Both the position numbers and the translations under genes were made by a program. Below are positions 17,301 to 24,609 of a DNA stretch of 64,000 bases, piece by piece; within the stretch, counting starts at the first letter, position 1; the number at the start of each line of letters is the position of its first letter. Where the stretch lies: the NCBI RefSeq assembly GCF_900187125.1, contig NZ_LT906468.1, positions 434,001 to 498,000 of the forward strand. Direction: 5' to 3'. This DNA comes from Sphingobacterium mizutaii. GTDB lineage: Bacteria > Bacteroidota > Bacteroidia > Sphingobacteriales > Sphingobacteriaceae. Below the pieces are notes generated by a model. That model worked only from the letters and a program-made list of their open reading frames with translations, was not told where the DNA came from and made no database searches.

Positions 17301-17522
17301 TCATACCTAAACCTGAACAGCATCACATTAGGGTATAATTTACCTAAAAACATGTTGAATACAGTAGCGGTAAAAGAAGCATATATTTTCCTTTCGGGAG
17401 AAAACCTTGCATTTTTCAATAAGAGAAAAGGGATGAACAATTTGGGAGCCTTTAATGGAGTGGTAGATAATACTTACAATTTCAACAGATTGTTTACAGT
17501 TGGTGCACGAATTAAATTTTAA
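14349..17522 (+). CDS. SusC/RagA-family TonB-linked outer-membrane transporter (pair 1)
   Basis: A 1057-residue TonB-dependent receptor that should import a large solute across the outer membrane with its SusD lipoprotein. Residues 1-21 are a signal peptide ending LLHAQ. A carboxypeptidase-regulatory-like beta-sandwich domain follows (RQVSGRVTDATTGAPLSGVS), then the plug with VVVAYGTVSKK, IRIRGFGS and the SusC signature LKDAATTALYGSRGANGVI. The rest is the 22-strand barrel, ending in GARIKF. susD starts 3 bases after its stop. No glycosidase, sulfatase, sigma factor or sensor gene is adjacent, so the substrate cannot be guessed. Confidence 0.95.
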   Translation: MKQKLLSFFVLFSLSIGLLHAQNRQVSGRVTDATTGAPLSGVSVKLVGLSTATQTDDQGNYSLTVNENGRLTFSFIGYESQTQSVSGKSILNISLTSIADALDEVVVVAYGTVSKKSHVGSSAQVSSKEIENRPLTNVSSALVGSAPGVQGTLSGGAPGSAANIRIRGFGSINASNNPLYVVDGIPYDGAVSNVNPDDVESISVLKDAATTALYGSRGANGVIMITTKKGKYNSGNFTANASAGIIRRGLPEYDRIDAMQYYPVMWQALKNSLVTNGLPDDIARQIASGKLTSYNGNNYTGIFSQLGYNPFNVDNDAIVDVNGVLNPSAKLKWADDLDWENEILSGGRKRQAYGITYDGGSEKSTYFANLGYTNDEGYLLKSSLKRINARANITTQATKWLRTGLNLNGNYNVNLFDNAGDGGTSFINPFFYSRNVGPIYPVHLHDPVTGELILDEFGERKFDFGDKRPFSPGRHALYENTLDEQRNVRSTLGGRTFMEIQILPQLKASTNIGLDVQDSHERYYDNPILGDGSPAGRAYHYLYRTTSYTWNQILEYNQSFNDHNVGLMVGHENYSYKYNYLSGSRSEMIVDGITELPNFATVLGTSSYEDNRAIESYFSRLSYDYKGKYIFTGTLRRDGNSRFHKDFRWANFWSIGGAYNIGEEDFINKDKINMLKIRSSYGSVGNDAGISNYAYQALYTLGVNNASNPGFTQSSLPNDSITWETAKNFDVGVDFELFNRRVSGSVEYFDRRTTGLIFPVPMALMNGGVVNSSPYYHTIDMNIGNLYNRGVEMSLTGHVVRKEGLSYSTTLNLTHLKNQITSMPPGTPLITSGTKAYSVGHSIYDYYLRDFYGVDSENGDALYRTNEMTANAKIIGADTVTNVLSEANLRFIGKTAIPDLYGSMSHNLSYKGFDLNVLFTFQLGGYVYDSQYGSLMSSGNYGNAKHVDVLNAWQKPGDQTNIPRMDGGNTSNLSGGSSRYLTKASYLNLNSITLGYNLPKNMLNTVAVKEAYIFLSGENLAFFNKRKGMNNLGAFNGVVDNTYNFNRLFTVGARIKF

Positions 17523-17525
17523 GAC

Positions 17526-19010
17526 ATGAAAAAGACATTTATTATATTTTTAGGGTTGCTTTCCATGTTTCAATTTACTGGTTGTAAGTCAGATTATCTT
17601 GAAACCCAGCCCACTAACCAAGTAGCCACTGGTTCCGCATTCAAAACCGTCGATAACTCTTGGGCGGCATTGAACGGGATCCACAGGATATTATACCAAC
17701 AGATTTTTGGTTCCCAGCCACAAGGTGGACAAAGTGGAAACATGATGTTGATGGATTTAATGGGAGAAGATGTTGTTTTTTCAACCGGAGTAAGTTCGCA
17801 TATGCGTGCATCTTACCAATGGGTTGACCATAGGGATGCAACATCGACAAATGTTATGTACAATTATTTGTTCTACTATGTGATTATTGGTAATGCCAAT
17901 ATGATTATTGAGAACGTTGATGCAGCAGAAGGTTCTGAAGTTGATAAAGCCTATATCAAAGGACAAGCCTTGGCGTACAGAGGATGGAGTTATTTTCAAA
18001 TGGTCCAGTTGTTTGGTGAAAGGTTTGTAAAGGGACAAGCTAATTCAGGATTAGCGGTTTCCCTGGTTACGAAACCAAGTACGGCAGCTGTAGCAAGAAA
18101 TACGGTTCAAGAAGTATACACGCAAATTAATGGAGATTTGCAACAGGCGGCGACTTTGTTGAATGGTTACAATAGGGGTACTGACAAATCACAGATCAAT
18201 TTGGATGTGGTGAAAGGTTTTCAAGCTCGTGTTGCTTTAGCACAACAGAACTATGCTGATGCTGCAAAATTTGCAAAAGAAGCAAGAAAGAACGCGCCAT
18301 TGATGAACGAAGCTGAATATCTTTCAGGATTTAATAACTATGCAGTAGGTGAGTGGATGTGGTCTTCAAAAATTGTTGCCGACCAAACCAACTACTTCTA
18401 TTCCTTCTTTGCATACATGTCTATTAACTACAGTTCAAGTGTTATTAGAGGTACACCTAAATTGATTTTCTCTAAACTTTACGATCAGATTTCAGATACG
18501 GACGTAAGGAAGAAATTATGGGATCCGACGGGTACCAATGTGGAGGAGTTCAAACTTCCGTTGAGTACATTCAATCGTTTTAAATACCATAGCCGGAAAT
18601 TCAGGGTAGCGAATGAAGCGATGAGTATTGGGGATGTTCCATACATGCGTGGTGCCGAAATGTTCTTAATCGAAGCTGAAGCATTAGCTAGGGATGGGAA
18701 ATCTGCAGAAGCAGCGACAGCTTTGTTTGATTTTGCTTCAAAGAGGGATCCTCAATACGTGAAATCTACTAAAACAGGACAAGCTCTAATTGATGAAATC
18801 ATGTTGCAGAGAAGGTCTGAATTATGGGGAGAGGGCTTCAGGTTTTATGATTTGAAGAGAACGAACACTGCTTTAGACAGGACTGGTGGAAACCATAATG
18901 CTACTGTGGCGTTGAAAATGAATCAAGCTGCGGGTACAAAAGAATGGCAGCTTTTGATTCCACAATCTGAAATCCTGAACTCAGGAGGGGTTGTTACTCA
19001 GAATCCGTAA
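17526..19010 (+). CDS. RagB/SusD-family nutrient-binding lipoprotein (pair 1)
   Basis: A 494-residue surface lipoprotein that acts as the lid of the SusC channel and binds the substrate. The signal peptide ends FQFTGC, with Cys20 as lipidation site. The N-terminal YLETQPTNQV segment, TPR-like helical middle (KAYIKGQALAYRGWSYFQMV) and C-terminal ERR-like RRSELWGEGFRFYDLKR are typical of the family. It ends in GGVVTQNP. A terminator follows 27 bases after the stop, so the transcript is just susC-susD. Confidence 0.95.
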   Translation: MKKTFIIFLGLLSMFQFTGCKSDYLETQPTNQVATGSAFKTVDNSWAALNGIHRILYQQIFGSQPQGGQSGNMMLMDLMGEDVVFSTGVSSHMRASYQWVDHRDATSTNVMYNYLFYYVIIGNANMIIENVDAAEGSEVDKAYIKGQALAYRGWSYFQMVQLFGERFVKGQANSGLAVSLVTKPSTAAVARNTVQEVYTQINGDLQQAATLLNGYNRGTDKSQINLDVVKGFQARVALAQQNYADAAKFAKEARKNAPLMNEAEYLSGFNNYAVGEWMWSSKIVADQTNYFYSFFAYMSINYSSSVIRGTPKLIFSKLYDQISDTDVRKKLWDPTGTNVEEFKLPLSTFNRFKYHSRKFRVANEAMSIGDVPYMRGAEMFLIEAEALARDGKSAEAATALFDFASKRDPQYVKSTKTGQALIDEIMLQRRSELWGEGFRFYDLKRTNTALDRTGGNHNATVALKMNQAAGTKEWQLLIPQSEILNSGGVVTQNP

Positions 19011-19035
19011 GAGGTTTCAAACTATATATTATAAA

Positions 19036-19066
19036 AGAAGCCAGGCAATTTGCCTGGCTTTCTTTT
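19036..19066 (+). terminator. Terminator after SusD 1
   Basis: Perfect 10-bp stem aagccaggca (19038-19047)/tgcctggctt (19051-19060) with a 3-base loop, followed by TCTTTTCTT. It may also serve the convergent acyl-CoA dehydrogenase gene. Confidence 0.85.
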
Positions 19067-19106
19067 CTTAGTTACACTTTGATTTATTAATAATTATACC
19101 AGTTTC

Positions 19107-20243
19107 TTATCTCAAAACTTCTCTTGCGATTACCAAACGCTGGATTTCGGAAGTTCCTTCATAGATCTGCGTAATCTTGGCATCGCGCATCAGGCGCTCT
19201 ACATGGTACTCTTTGACGTATCCATAGCCACCATGGACCTGTACAGCTTCCACGGTATGCTTCATCGCCACTTCTGAGGTGTTCAACTTCGCCATGGCAG
19301 CAATCTTTCCGTAAGGTAAGCCTTGATCCTTGGTCCAGGCAGCTTTATAGGTCAGTAATCTAGCTGCTTCGATATCGACCTCCATATCGGCTAATTTGAA
19401 CTGTATAGCTTGATGGTCTGAAATAGGTTTGCCAAAGGTTTTTCTTTCCTTAGAATAGGCCAATGCAAGATCATAGGCTCCGGCTGCAATGCCTAATGCC
19501 TGTGCTGCAATACCGATCCTACCACCATCCAAGGTTTTCATGGCAAACTTGAATCCGAATCCATCTTCGCCGATGCGGTTCTCTTTCGGTACTTTGGCGT
19601 CGGAAAACATTAAGGAATGGGTGTCAGAACTGCGGATCCCTAATTTGTTTTCTTTCGGTCCAATGGTAAAACCAGGGGTTCCTTTTTCAACGATCAGTGC
19701 ATTGATGCCGCGATGTCCCAATTCTGGGTGGGTTTGCGCAATGACAATATAGATATCCGCATTACCACCATTGGTAATCCAGTTTTTTGTTCCATTCAAT
19801 AGATAATGATCACCTTTATCCTCCGCCATGGTATGTTGGGAAGAAGCATCAGAGCCTGCTTCAGGTTCAGAGAGGGCAAATGCGCCTAATTTTTCTCCGG
19901 AAGCCAAAGGTTTAAGGTATTTCTGTTTTTGTTCTTCGGTCCCGAACTCGTTCAGTCCAAACAGGACCAATGAGTTGTGGGCCGACATAATAACCGCTGC
20001 TGAGGCATCAATCTTAGCGATTTCTTCCAGGGCTAATACATAAGCGAGCGTATCCATTCCGGCGCCGCCATATTGTTCTGGCGTCATGATGCCCATAAAA
20101 CCCAGCTCGCCCATTTTTTTGACAAACTCAGTTGGGAATTTTGCTTGCTCGTCCCGTTCAATAACTCCAGGTTTAAGCTCCTGAGCAAATTCTCTGGCAG
20201 CTTCGCGGATCATTTTATGTTCTTCTGATAGTTCGAAATTCAT
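19107..20243 (-). CDS. Acyl-CoA dehydrogenase (short/branched-chain type)
   Basis: A 378-residue flavoprotein that introduces the alpha-beta double bond into acyl-CoA and passes electrons to ETF. The catalytic base is Glu362 in IYEGTSEIQ, the position used by short-chain (butyryl-CoA) dehydrogenases. Other signatures are [12 protein letters not shown], the WITNGG substrate/FAD segment and QVHGGYGY. Length is normal. The gene stands alone; no ETF or thiolase gene is adjacent. Its promoter region carries a 34-bp palindrome just upstream, so it is probably under a specific repressor. Confidence 0.95.
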   Translation of the reverse strand: MNFELSEEHKMIREAAREFAQELKPGVIERDEQAKFPTEFVKKMGELGFMGIMTPEQYGGAGMDTLAYVLALEEIAKIDASAAVIMSAHNSLVLFGLNEFGTEEQKQKYLKPLASGEKLGAFALSEPEAGSDASSQHTMAEDKGDHYLLNGTKNWITNGGNADIYIVIAQTHPELGHRGINALIVEKGTPGFTIGPKENKLGIRSSDTHSLMFSDAKVPKENRIGEDGFGFKFAMKTLDGGRIGIAAQALGIAAGAYDLALAYSKERKTFGKPISDHQAIQFKLADMEVDIEAARLLTYKAAWTKDQGLPYGKIAAMAKLNTSEVAMKHTVEAVQVHGGYGYVKEYHVERLMRDAKITQIYEGTSEIQRLVIAREVLR

Positions 20244-20265
20244 CTCTTTGCTTATAAGGTTATCT

Positions 20266-20273
20266 CAAATATA
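20266..20273 (-). promoter_or_regulatory. Probable -7 element of the acyl-CoA dehydrogenase gene
   Basis: On the minus strand this reads TATATTTG, an exact TAnnTTTG match, about 23 bases before the ATG at 20243. A second identical element lies at 20327-20334. The palindrome at 20275-20308 covers the spacer and -33 region. Confidence 0.5.
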
Positions 20274-20274
20274 A

Positions 20275-20308
20275 TTATATTTTATTATGCAAGCATAATA
20301 AAATATAA
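20275..20308. promoter_or_regulatory. Perfect 34-bp palindrome, probable operator
   Basis: Two 16-bp arms, perfectly complementary, flank a central AA; the inner part reads TTATTATGC-AA-GCATAATAA. It begins 32 bases upstream of the acyl-CoA dehydrogenase start and sits directly on its promoter. The symmetry is what a dimeric TetR-, MarR- or GntR-type repressor would bind. There is no T tract placed for a terminator. Confidence 0.6.
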
Positions 20309-20503
20309 AATAATCCGGCGGAGAATCAAATATATTTTTTTGTGATAAACCTTTGTTGTGCCTTGAGTGTTATCTAGTTGCGATCCATAAAAGTAAAATG
20401 ATTGTAAGAAAAGGCTGAAATGAAAAGCCTGTATTGCGATTTTCAATAAAATCTACTATATTGATAGAGTAAACAATTTCGTTCATTATAAACATTTTTA
20501 GAT

Positions 20504-21139
20504 ATGAGTTTAAGATTAGGTGATGACGCACCAAACTTTCAAGCAAAAACCACCGAGGGTGATATAAATTTCTATGACTATATTGACGGCAAATGGGCTG
20601 TTCTATATTCTCACCCTTCAGACTATACCCCTGTATGTACCACAGAACTAGGTCGTACAGCAAAATTGAAATCCGAATTTGACAAGCGTAATGTTAAGGT
20701 TTTGGCCTTGAGCGTGGATTCAGTTGAGGACCATAATGGTTGGGTTAAGGATATCAATGAAACCCAGAATACTGAAGTGAATTTCCCTATTATTGCCGAT
20801 GAGGACAGGCATGTAGCTCAATTGTACGACATGATCCATCCGAATGCTTCTGCAACAGCAACAGTACGTTCGGTATTTGTTATTGGGCCAGACAAGAAAG
20901 TTAAACTAACTCTGACTTATCCAGCTTCAACCGGTAGAAATTTTGATGAAATTTTGCGTGTGATTGATTCTTTGCAGCTTACTGCGGACTATCAAGTGGC
21001 AACACCAGCTGATTGGAAAGATGGCGAGGATGTAATCGTTGTGCCTGCTATTAAGACTGAGGATATTCCAGCGAAGTTCCCGAAAGGTTATAAAGAGATC
21101 AAACCATATTTGAGAACAACTCCACAACCAAACAAGTAA
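20504..21139 (+). CDS. 1-Cys peroxiredoxin (Prx6 type)
   Basis: A 211-residue thiol peroxidase reducing H2O2 and organic peroxides in the cytoplasm. The peroxidatic cysteine is Cys45 in PSDYTPVCTTELG. The length, LALSVDSVEDHNGWVKDI and the C-terminal arm with FPKGYKEIKPYLRTT place it in the Prx6 subfamily, and no resolving cysteine is present in the C-terminal region. It is divergent from the acyl-CoA dehydrogenase gene across 260 bases and is monocistronic. Confidence 0.94.
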   Translation: MSLRLGDDAPNFQAKTTEGDINFYDYIDGKWAVLYSHPSDYTPVCTTELGRTAKLKSEFDKRNVKVLALSVDSVEDHNGWVKDINETQNTEVNFPIIADEDRHVAQLYDMIHPNASATATVRSVFVIGPDKKVKLTLTYPASTGRNFDEILRVIDSLQLTADYQVATPADWKDGEDVIVVPAIKTEDIPAKFPKGYKEIKPYLRTTPQPNK

Positions 21140-21175
21140 TCCCATCCAGATTATTTGGATAGGTAAAAGAATAGG

Positions 21176-21203
21176 GCCAACTGATACTAGTTGGCTTTTT
21201 CTT
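21176..21203 (+). terminator. Terminator after the peroxiredoxin gene
   Basis: gccaact (21176-21182) pairs with agttggc (21189-21195) around a 6-base loop, then TTTTTCTTT. It overlaps the stop codon of the convergent small membrane protein gene. Confidence 0.75.
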
Positions 21204-21393
21204 TAAATGGATTTTTCTTTTTTCTAGGTACGATATACGAAGTGATCAGAGCGATTAGGGTCACGAGGGCTAGTTGCTTTAAGATGGCCTCATAATCGAG
21301 TTCAAAAGCGCTGTGTGATGAAAAGAATTGAAAAACCTGTATAAAGATTGCCAATGCTAGAAAGATGAAAAAATAGGTCCAAAAGGTCCGCAT
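21187..21393 (-). CDS. Small two-helix membrane protein, 68 aa
   Basis: Two hydrophobic segments (about residues 5-22 and 42-58) are separated by a short loop and followed by the basic tail PRKKKNPFKEK, so both ends are probably cytoplasmic. I start it at the ATG at 21393; a GTG at 21399 would add two residues. The family is not recognised. The gene stands alone, convergent with the peroxiredoxin gene. Confidence 0.6.
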   Translation of the reverse strand: MRTFWTYFFIFLALAIFIQVFQFFSSHSAFELDYEAILKQLALVTLIALITSYIVPRKKKNPFKEKAN

Positions 21394-21473
21394 ATTCACT
21401 TTGTTTTTTTATTAAATATAATGAATAAGATATTTAAAATCAAAGGGATATAGTTTTGTGGGGATGTTGGGGT

Positions 21474-21513
21474 GTAAAAACAGACAAGGTGCTACATGAA
21501 TGTAACACCTTGT
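21474..21513 (-). terminator. Terminator of the sigma factor/protease operon
   Basis: Read on the minus strand, acaaggtg/caccttgt (21506-21513 with 21484-21491) plus an inner 5-bp tacat/atgta pair form a 13-bp interrupted stem with a 2-base loop, followed by CTGTTTTTAC. Confidence 0.75.
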
Positions 21514-21537
21514 TTAATACAAAAGTCCAATTTATTT

Positions 21538-22611
21538 TTAATAGACCTTGACCATGTAGATAAAGTCTTGCAACTTTTTGATCTGCTCGGTACGAGGTAA
21601 ATTTGATAGGCTATTTTTATTATTCAGAACGATATTTCCTTTTAAGGATTCTTCTGGAATGCGGTTCAATGTTTCGATGAGCGCTTTGGTTTTGATCGCG
21701 AAAGCGGCGCCATCTAGACCTTTTTGTTTACCGGAAATAATACCGATGATATTTCCGTTTTTATCAAGTACAGGACCTCCACTGTTACCAGGGTTTACTG
21801 GAATAGAGATTTGGTAGGCTGTGGTATCCCCACTGTAACCTGTTGAAGAACTCAAGTAACCTTCGCCATATACAGCTTCATCTCTTGGATAACCGATGGT
21901 GTAGATACCTTCACCAAGATCGGTGTTCTGTCTTCTGAATGTATAAGGAATATTTGCAGATTGTGCAATAAAGCTGGAATCTGAAATATGAAGGATCGCT
22001 AGGTCTTTCTCCGAATCAATATGGATAATGGTCGCTTTAAAAGAATCGCCCTTATTGTTTTGAAGATGGATGGAGTCGGCTCCACTCACTACGTGGAAGT
22101 TGGTCACGACGTAGCCATCCTTGGTCAGCATAAAGCCTGTTGCACCAAATTGAAGAGCATCTTGAGGGGCATTGGTTTCCTTGTTGATATTCCTAATGGC
22201 ATTGTGGTGCGCATTGACATTGCGTTTAACGCTATTTATCTCTCTTTTAAGGGCGCTATAATCAGAATTGGCCCTACGCAGTGTAGAAAAATATCCTGTG
22301 GAATATAGCGTCGCTAAAGAAGAAAGAACGGCTACAGCGGCTGCTGCCACGGCATTGATCTTAAGTTTCTTCCACAGTCGGACCACAATGGCCTCAGAAG
22401 GCTGCGCCTGAACGGTTTTTTCTAATTGATTTTTAAACTCAGCACGAGCTTCATGGCGCTTCATGGTTTGCACGAATTCAGCATGCGATAGGAATAGCGC
22501 ATTCAAATCTTGGTCTTGATCGCACAACTGTTCAAAGGAAGCCTTTTCTTGAGGATCCATTTGCCCGTTGATGTAGCGGTCTGCCAATTCTAAAAATTCT
22601 TGCTGTCTCAT
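21538..22611 (-). CDS. Membrane protein: anti-sigma-like domain fused to periplasmic trypsin-like protease
   Basis: A 357-residue fusion. Residues 1-55 (ADRYINGQMDPQEKASFEQL and what follows) resemble the cytoplasmic sigma-binding helices of Bacteroidota anti-sigma factors. A basic stretch and one membrane segment follow (about 85-105), then a coiled-coil linker (112-147). Residues 155-320 are an S1C/HtrA-type protease domain with a complete triad: His173 in TNFHVVSG, Asp203 in SEKDLAIL and Ser277 in NPGNSGGP. No PDZ domain is present, unlike the HtrA protein at 5134. It lies 11 bases downstream of an ECF sigma factor gene, which suggests it holds that sigma factor at the membrane and senses or cleaves something in the periplasm. 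The domain order is seen; the regulatory role is inferred. Confidence 0.85.
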   Translation of the reverse strand: MRQQEFLELADRYINGQMDPQEKASFEQLCDQDQDLNALFLSHAEFVQTMKRHEARAEFKNQLEKTVQAQPSEAIVVRLWKKLKINAVAAAAVAVLSSLATLYSTGYFSTLRRANSDYSALKREINSVKRNVNAHHNAIRNINKETNAPQDALQFGATGFMLTKDGYVVTNFHVVSGADSIHLQNNKGDSFKATIIHIDSEKDLAILHISDSSFIAQSANIPYTFRRQNTDLGEGIYTIGYPRDEAVYGEGYLSSSTGYSGDTTAYQISIPVNPGNSGGPVLDKNGNIIGIISGKQKGLDGAAFAIKTKALIETLNRIPEESLKGNIVLNNKNSLSNLPRTEQIKKLQDFIYMVKVY

Positions 22612-22622
22612 TTCAACTTTTA

Positions 22623-23207
22623 CTAATCAGATTTTTGATCAAAGAAAAGCTTCTTCAATCGTTGTAAACATTTATATTTCTGAGTTTTCGCGTTGTCCGT
22701 ATTGGTGTAACCAAACTTTTCGCAGATTTCATTCATCGATTTATTCCTGATGTAGAAATCCTTTAAGATCGTTTGGCAAGGTTCTCCTAGTTGACTCATT
22801 GCGCTGTCCATTTTTGAGAAGTCATTTTCTTTCTCGATATGGCTTTGTATGTCGCTTTCAACATCGGCTATCTCCAATCCCTCGGTGTCAGAAGTACCCA
22901 TGCTGTTGCTCCTTTTGTTCAATTGCTTTAACCACAATCGCCTACATACTGCATACAGGAACGTACTTAACTTACTGCTGAGCTCGAAATTCTCATGAGT
23001 AACTTTATCGTACAATACCATGACCGCTTCTTGAAATATATCCTTGGCTTCATTCTCAGTACCTTTGTTGCCAGTAATAAGATGGGATACGGAAGGATAG
23101 CAGATTTGATAGATGTCGGAAATTACTGTATTGTCCCCTTTTCGCAAACCTTCCAGTAGTTCCTTGTCCTCACGGGTCTTTGGTAATATTTGTCTTATTT
23201 TACTCAC
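22623..23207 (-). CDS. ECF-type RNA polymerase sigma factor
   Basis: A 194-residue sigma-70 family factor with region 2 at about 20-95 (NEAKDIFQEAVMVLYDK, then LSTFLYAVCRRLW) and region 4 at about 130-190 (LGEPCQTILKDFYIRNKSMN and the helix-turn-helix EICEKFGYTNTDNAKTQKYK). It should direct polymerase to envelope-related or stress genes. It is the first gene of a two-gene operon with the anti-sigma/protease fusion. Its own promoter is of the ordinary housekeeping type, so no autoregulation is evident. Confidence 0.93.
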   Translation of the reverse strand: MSKIRQILPKTREDKELLEGLRKGDNTVISDIYQICYPSVSHLITGNKGTENEAKDIFQEAVMVLYDKVTHENFELSSKLSTFLYAVCRRLWLKQLNKRSNSMGTSDTEGLEIADVESDIQSHIEKENDFSKMDSAMSQLGEPCQTILKDFYIRNKSMNEICEKFGYTNTDNAKTQKYKCLQRLKKLFFDQKSD

Positions 23208-23278
23208 TTATTAATACCCTAATTTTCAAATAGTAACCCAAGAATTGTTAAAATTTTTGTTATTTGTGATTTCGTTTC

Positions 23279-23309
23279 CAAACGTAAGAGAATTTTTATG
23301 GAATATCAA
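23279..23309 (-). promoter_or_regulatory. Promoter of the sigma factor/protease operon
   Basis: On the minus strand: TTG (23309-23307), 20 bases, then TACGTTTG (23286-23279). Both elements match the Bacteroidota consensus. The leader would be about 65-70 bases. Confidence 0.6.
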
Positions 23310-23362
23310 TCCTATTTATAATCTATTGACAATTTTTAAAAATTTGAACGAATGAAAATATA

Positions 23363-23390
23363 AAAGACACCTTCCAATTGGGGGTGTCTT
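23363..23390 (-). terminator. Terminator after the DUF4870 gene
   Basis: agacaccttcc (23365-23375) pairs with gggggtgtct (about 23380-23389) with G-U pairs. On the minus strand it is followed by TTTTATATTTTC. It separates the DUF4870 gene from the sigma factor promoter. Confidence 0.7.
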
Positions 23391-23412
23391 TCATTTATTT
23401 GGTTCATAGGGT

Positions 23413-23772
23413 TTAAATCCCCGCAAATAGATTGTTGTAATATTCACCCAACAAAGGTACCGGTTTCTTGTTGCCATTGGCTGCATTGATGATCCCGATG
23501 ATCCAAAGGATAATCATTAAAAAAAACGCAGCAACTGAAATAATCCATCCTATAAATGGAATATAGCTCAATATACCGGAAACGAATAGTGTCAAAAATA
23601 TGCCCAACGATTGACGGATATGGTATGTTGCAAAGTCATTCCGTTTTTCATTGTTCAATACAAAGGCAATTATAAGACCAATGATTGTTAAATAAGCAAT
23701 TATGGCAATGTTTTTACCATCATTGATGGTATTGTTTCCGCCACTTTCAATCGGAGTTTGTGGATTTTCCAT
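23413..23772 (-). CDS. DUF4870 (Tic20-like) small membrane protein
   Basis: A 119-residue protein with three to four hydrophobic segments: IAIIAYLTIIGLIIAFVL, then ILSYIPFIGWIISVAAFFLM and a following segment. The order and the DFATYHIRQSLGIF motif match the DUF4870 family, whose function is unknown. I start at the ATG at 23772. The frame is open 45 bases further to a TTG, but that adds an odd Asn-rich stretch. It is monocistronic. Confidence 0.8.
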   Translation of the reverse strand: MENPQTPIESGGNNTINDGKNIAIIAYLTIIGLIIAFVLNNEKRNDFATYHIRQSLGIFLTLFVSGILSYIPFIGWIISVAAFFLMIILWIIGIINAANGNKKPVPLLGEYYNNLFAGI

Positions 23773-23958
23773 AAGATTAAGGTTATAATTTAGATTAAAA
23801 ATAAACAAATATTTCAATAAGTTTCAATCCAATCGATCAACGCAAAGTTTTATCCTGTTTGCATCTGGGCGGATTTCTCGGACAAGGTCTTGGAGGAAGT
23901 TTTTCATAAACAAAAGGAATTACTGCTTGTTAATAGTTAAAATAGGAGAAAGGAGACC

Positions 23959-24186
23959 ATGGAAGAAAAGATTATTCGCTATAAACATCCAAATGGAGAG
24001 ATAACGGTGTTATGGCGGCCTAAGAAATGCATTCATTCGGCGGTATGTATAAACACATTGCCCCGGGTGTATGATCCAGGGGATCGTCCCTGGGTTAAGC
24101 CTGAACATGCAAGTACCCAAGAGTTGATCAAGCAGATCGATCGCTGTCCTTCGGGAGCTTTGCAGTATGAATTACATGGAGGTTAA
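23959..24186 (+). CDS. yjdI: YjdI-type (4Fe-4S)-binding protein
   Basis: A 75-residue protein of the YjdI family, thought to bind one iron-sulphur cluster. Three cysteines are conserved: Cys24 and Cys30 in CIHSAVC and Cys63 in CPSGAL. No fourth cysteine exists, so another residue, possibly His26, would have to complete a 4Fe site. The start has a strong Shine-Dalgarno sequence, aggagaaaggagacc, rare in this window. The gene is alone between the DUF4870 gene and the tRNA cluster and ends in a terminator. Confidence 0.88.
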   Translation: MEEKIIRYKHPNGEITVLWRPKKCIHSAVCINTLPRVYDPGDRPWVKPEHASTQELIKQIDRCPSGALQYELHGG

Positions 24187-24209
24187 ATGCAGGGATAGGC
24201 AGGAAATAA

Positions 24210-24248
24210 AAAAGGTATCATGGAGACATGATACCTTTTGATTTTTTT
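24210..24248 (+). terminator. Terminator after yjdI
   Basis: aaaaggtatcatg (24210-24222) pairs with catgatacctttt (24227-24239) around the loop gaga, followed by GATTTTTTT. It also stands just beyond the 3' end of the minus-strand tRNA cluster and could stop that transcript. Confidence 0.88.
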
Positions 24249-24250
24249 GG

Positions 24251-24324
24251 CGGTCTGGACGGGACTCGAACCCGCGACCCCATGCGTGACAGGCATGTAT
24301 TCTAACCAGCTGAACTACCAGACC
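24251..24324 (-). tRNA. tRNA-Asp (GTC), copy 3 in transcription order
   Basis: On the minus strand a 74-base cloverleaf: acceptor GGTCTGG/CCAGACC with discriminator G, D-arm with AGCTGGTTA, anticodon loop CTGTCAC giving anticodon GTC, and T-arm GCGGGTTCGAGTCCCGT. The genomic copy lacks CCA. It is identical to the two copies at 24379 and 24511. Confidence 0.97.
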
Positions 24325-24378
24325 AAAAAAATAAACTTAAAAAGAACAAATAGAAGACGAGCTTCATTTAAATTTTAG

Positions 24379-24452
24379 CGGTCTGGACGGGACTCGAACC
24401 CGCGACCCCATGCGTGACAGGCATGTATTCTAACCAGCTGAACTACCAGACC
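24379..24452 (-). tRNA. tRNA-Asp (GTC), copy 2 in transcription order
   Basis: Identical 74-base sequence to the flanking copies, with anticodon GTC and discriminator G. Spacers of 54 and 58 bases to its neighbours differ in sequence, so the duplications are not recent block copies. Confidence 0.97.
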
Positions 24453-24510
24453 TAAAATCTTTAAAATTAAAAAAAAGAACTTGTTGAAGCTTCGCTTCTC
24501 TTTTTGCTAG

Positions 24511-24584
24511 CGGTCTGGACGGGACTCGAACCCGCGACCCCATGCGTGACAGGCATGTATTCTAACCAGCTGAACTACCAGACC
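24511..24584 (-). tRNA. tRNA-Asp (GTC), copy 1 in transcription order
   Basis: First tRNA of the cluster, 74 bases, anticodon GTC. A small 6-bp hairpin (24590-24605) lies just upstream in the expected leader, after the TATATTTG element at 24610-24617. Confidence 0.97.
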
Positions 24585-24609
24585 TTTTTCCTTCTTTTCA
24601 GAAGGTGTG

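Noticed and set aside
14349-19010. Polysaccharide utilisation locus at SusCD pair 1
   Set aside because: No glycoside hydrolase, lyase, sulfatase, sigma/anti-sigma pair or hybrid two-component sensor is adjacent, so a polysaccharide role is not supported beyond the SusCD pair itself.
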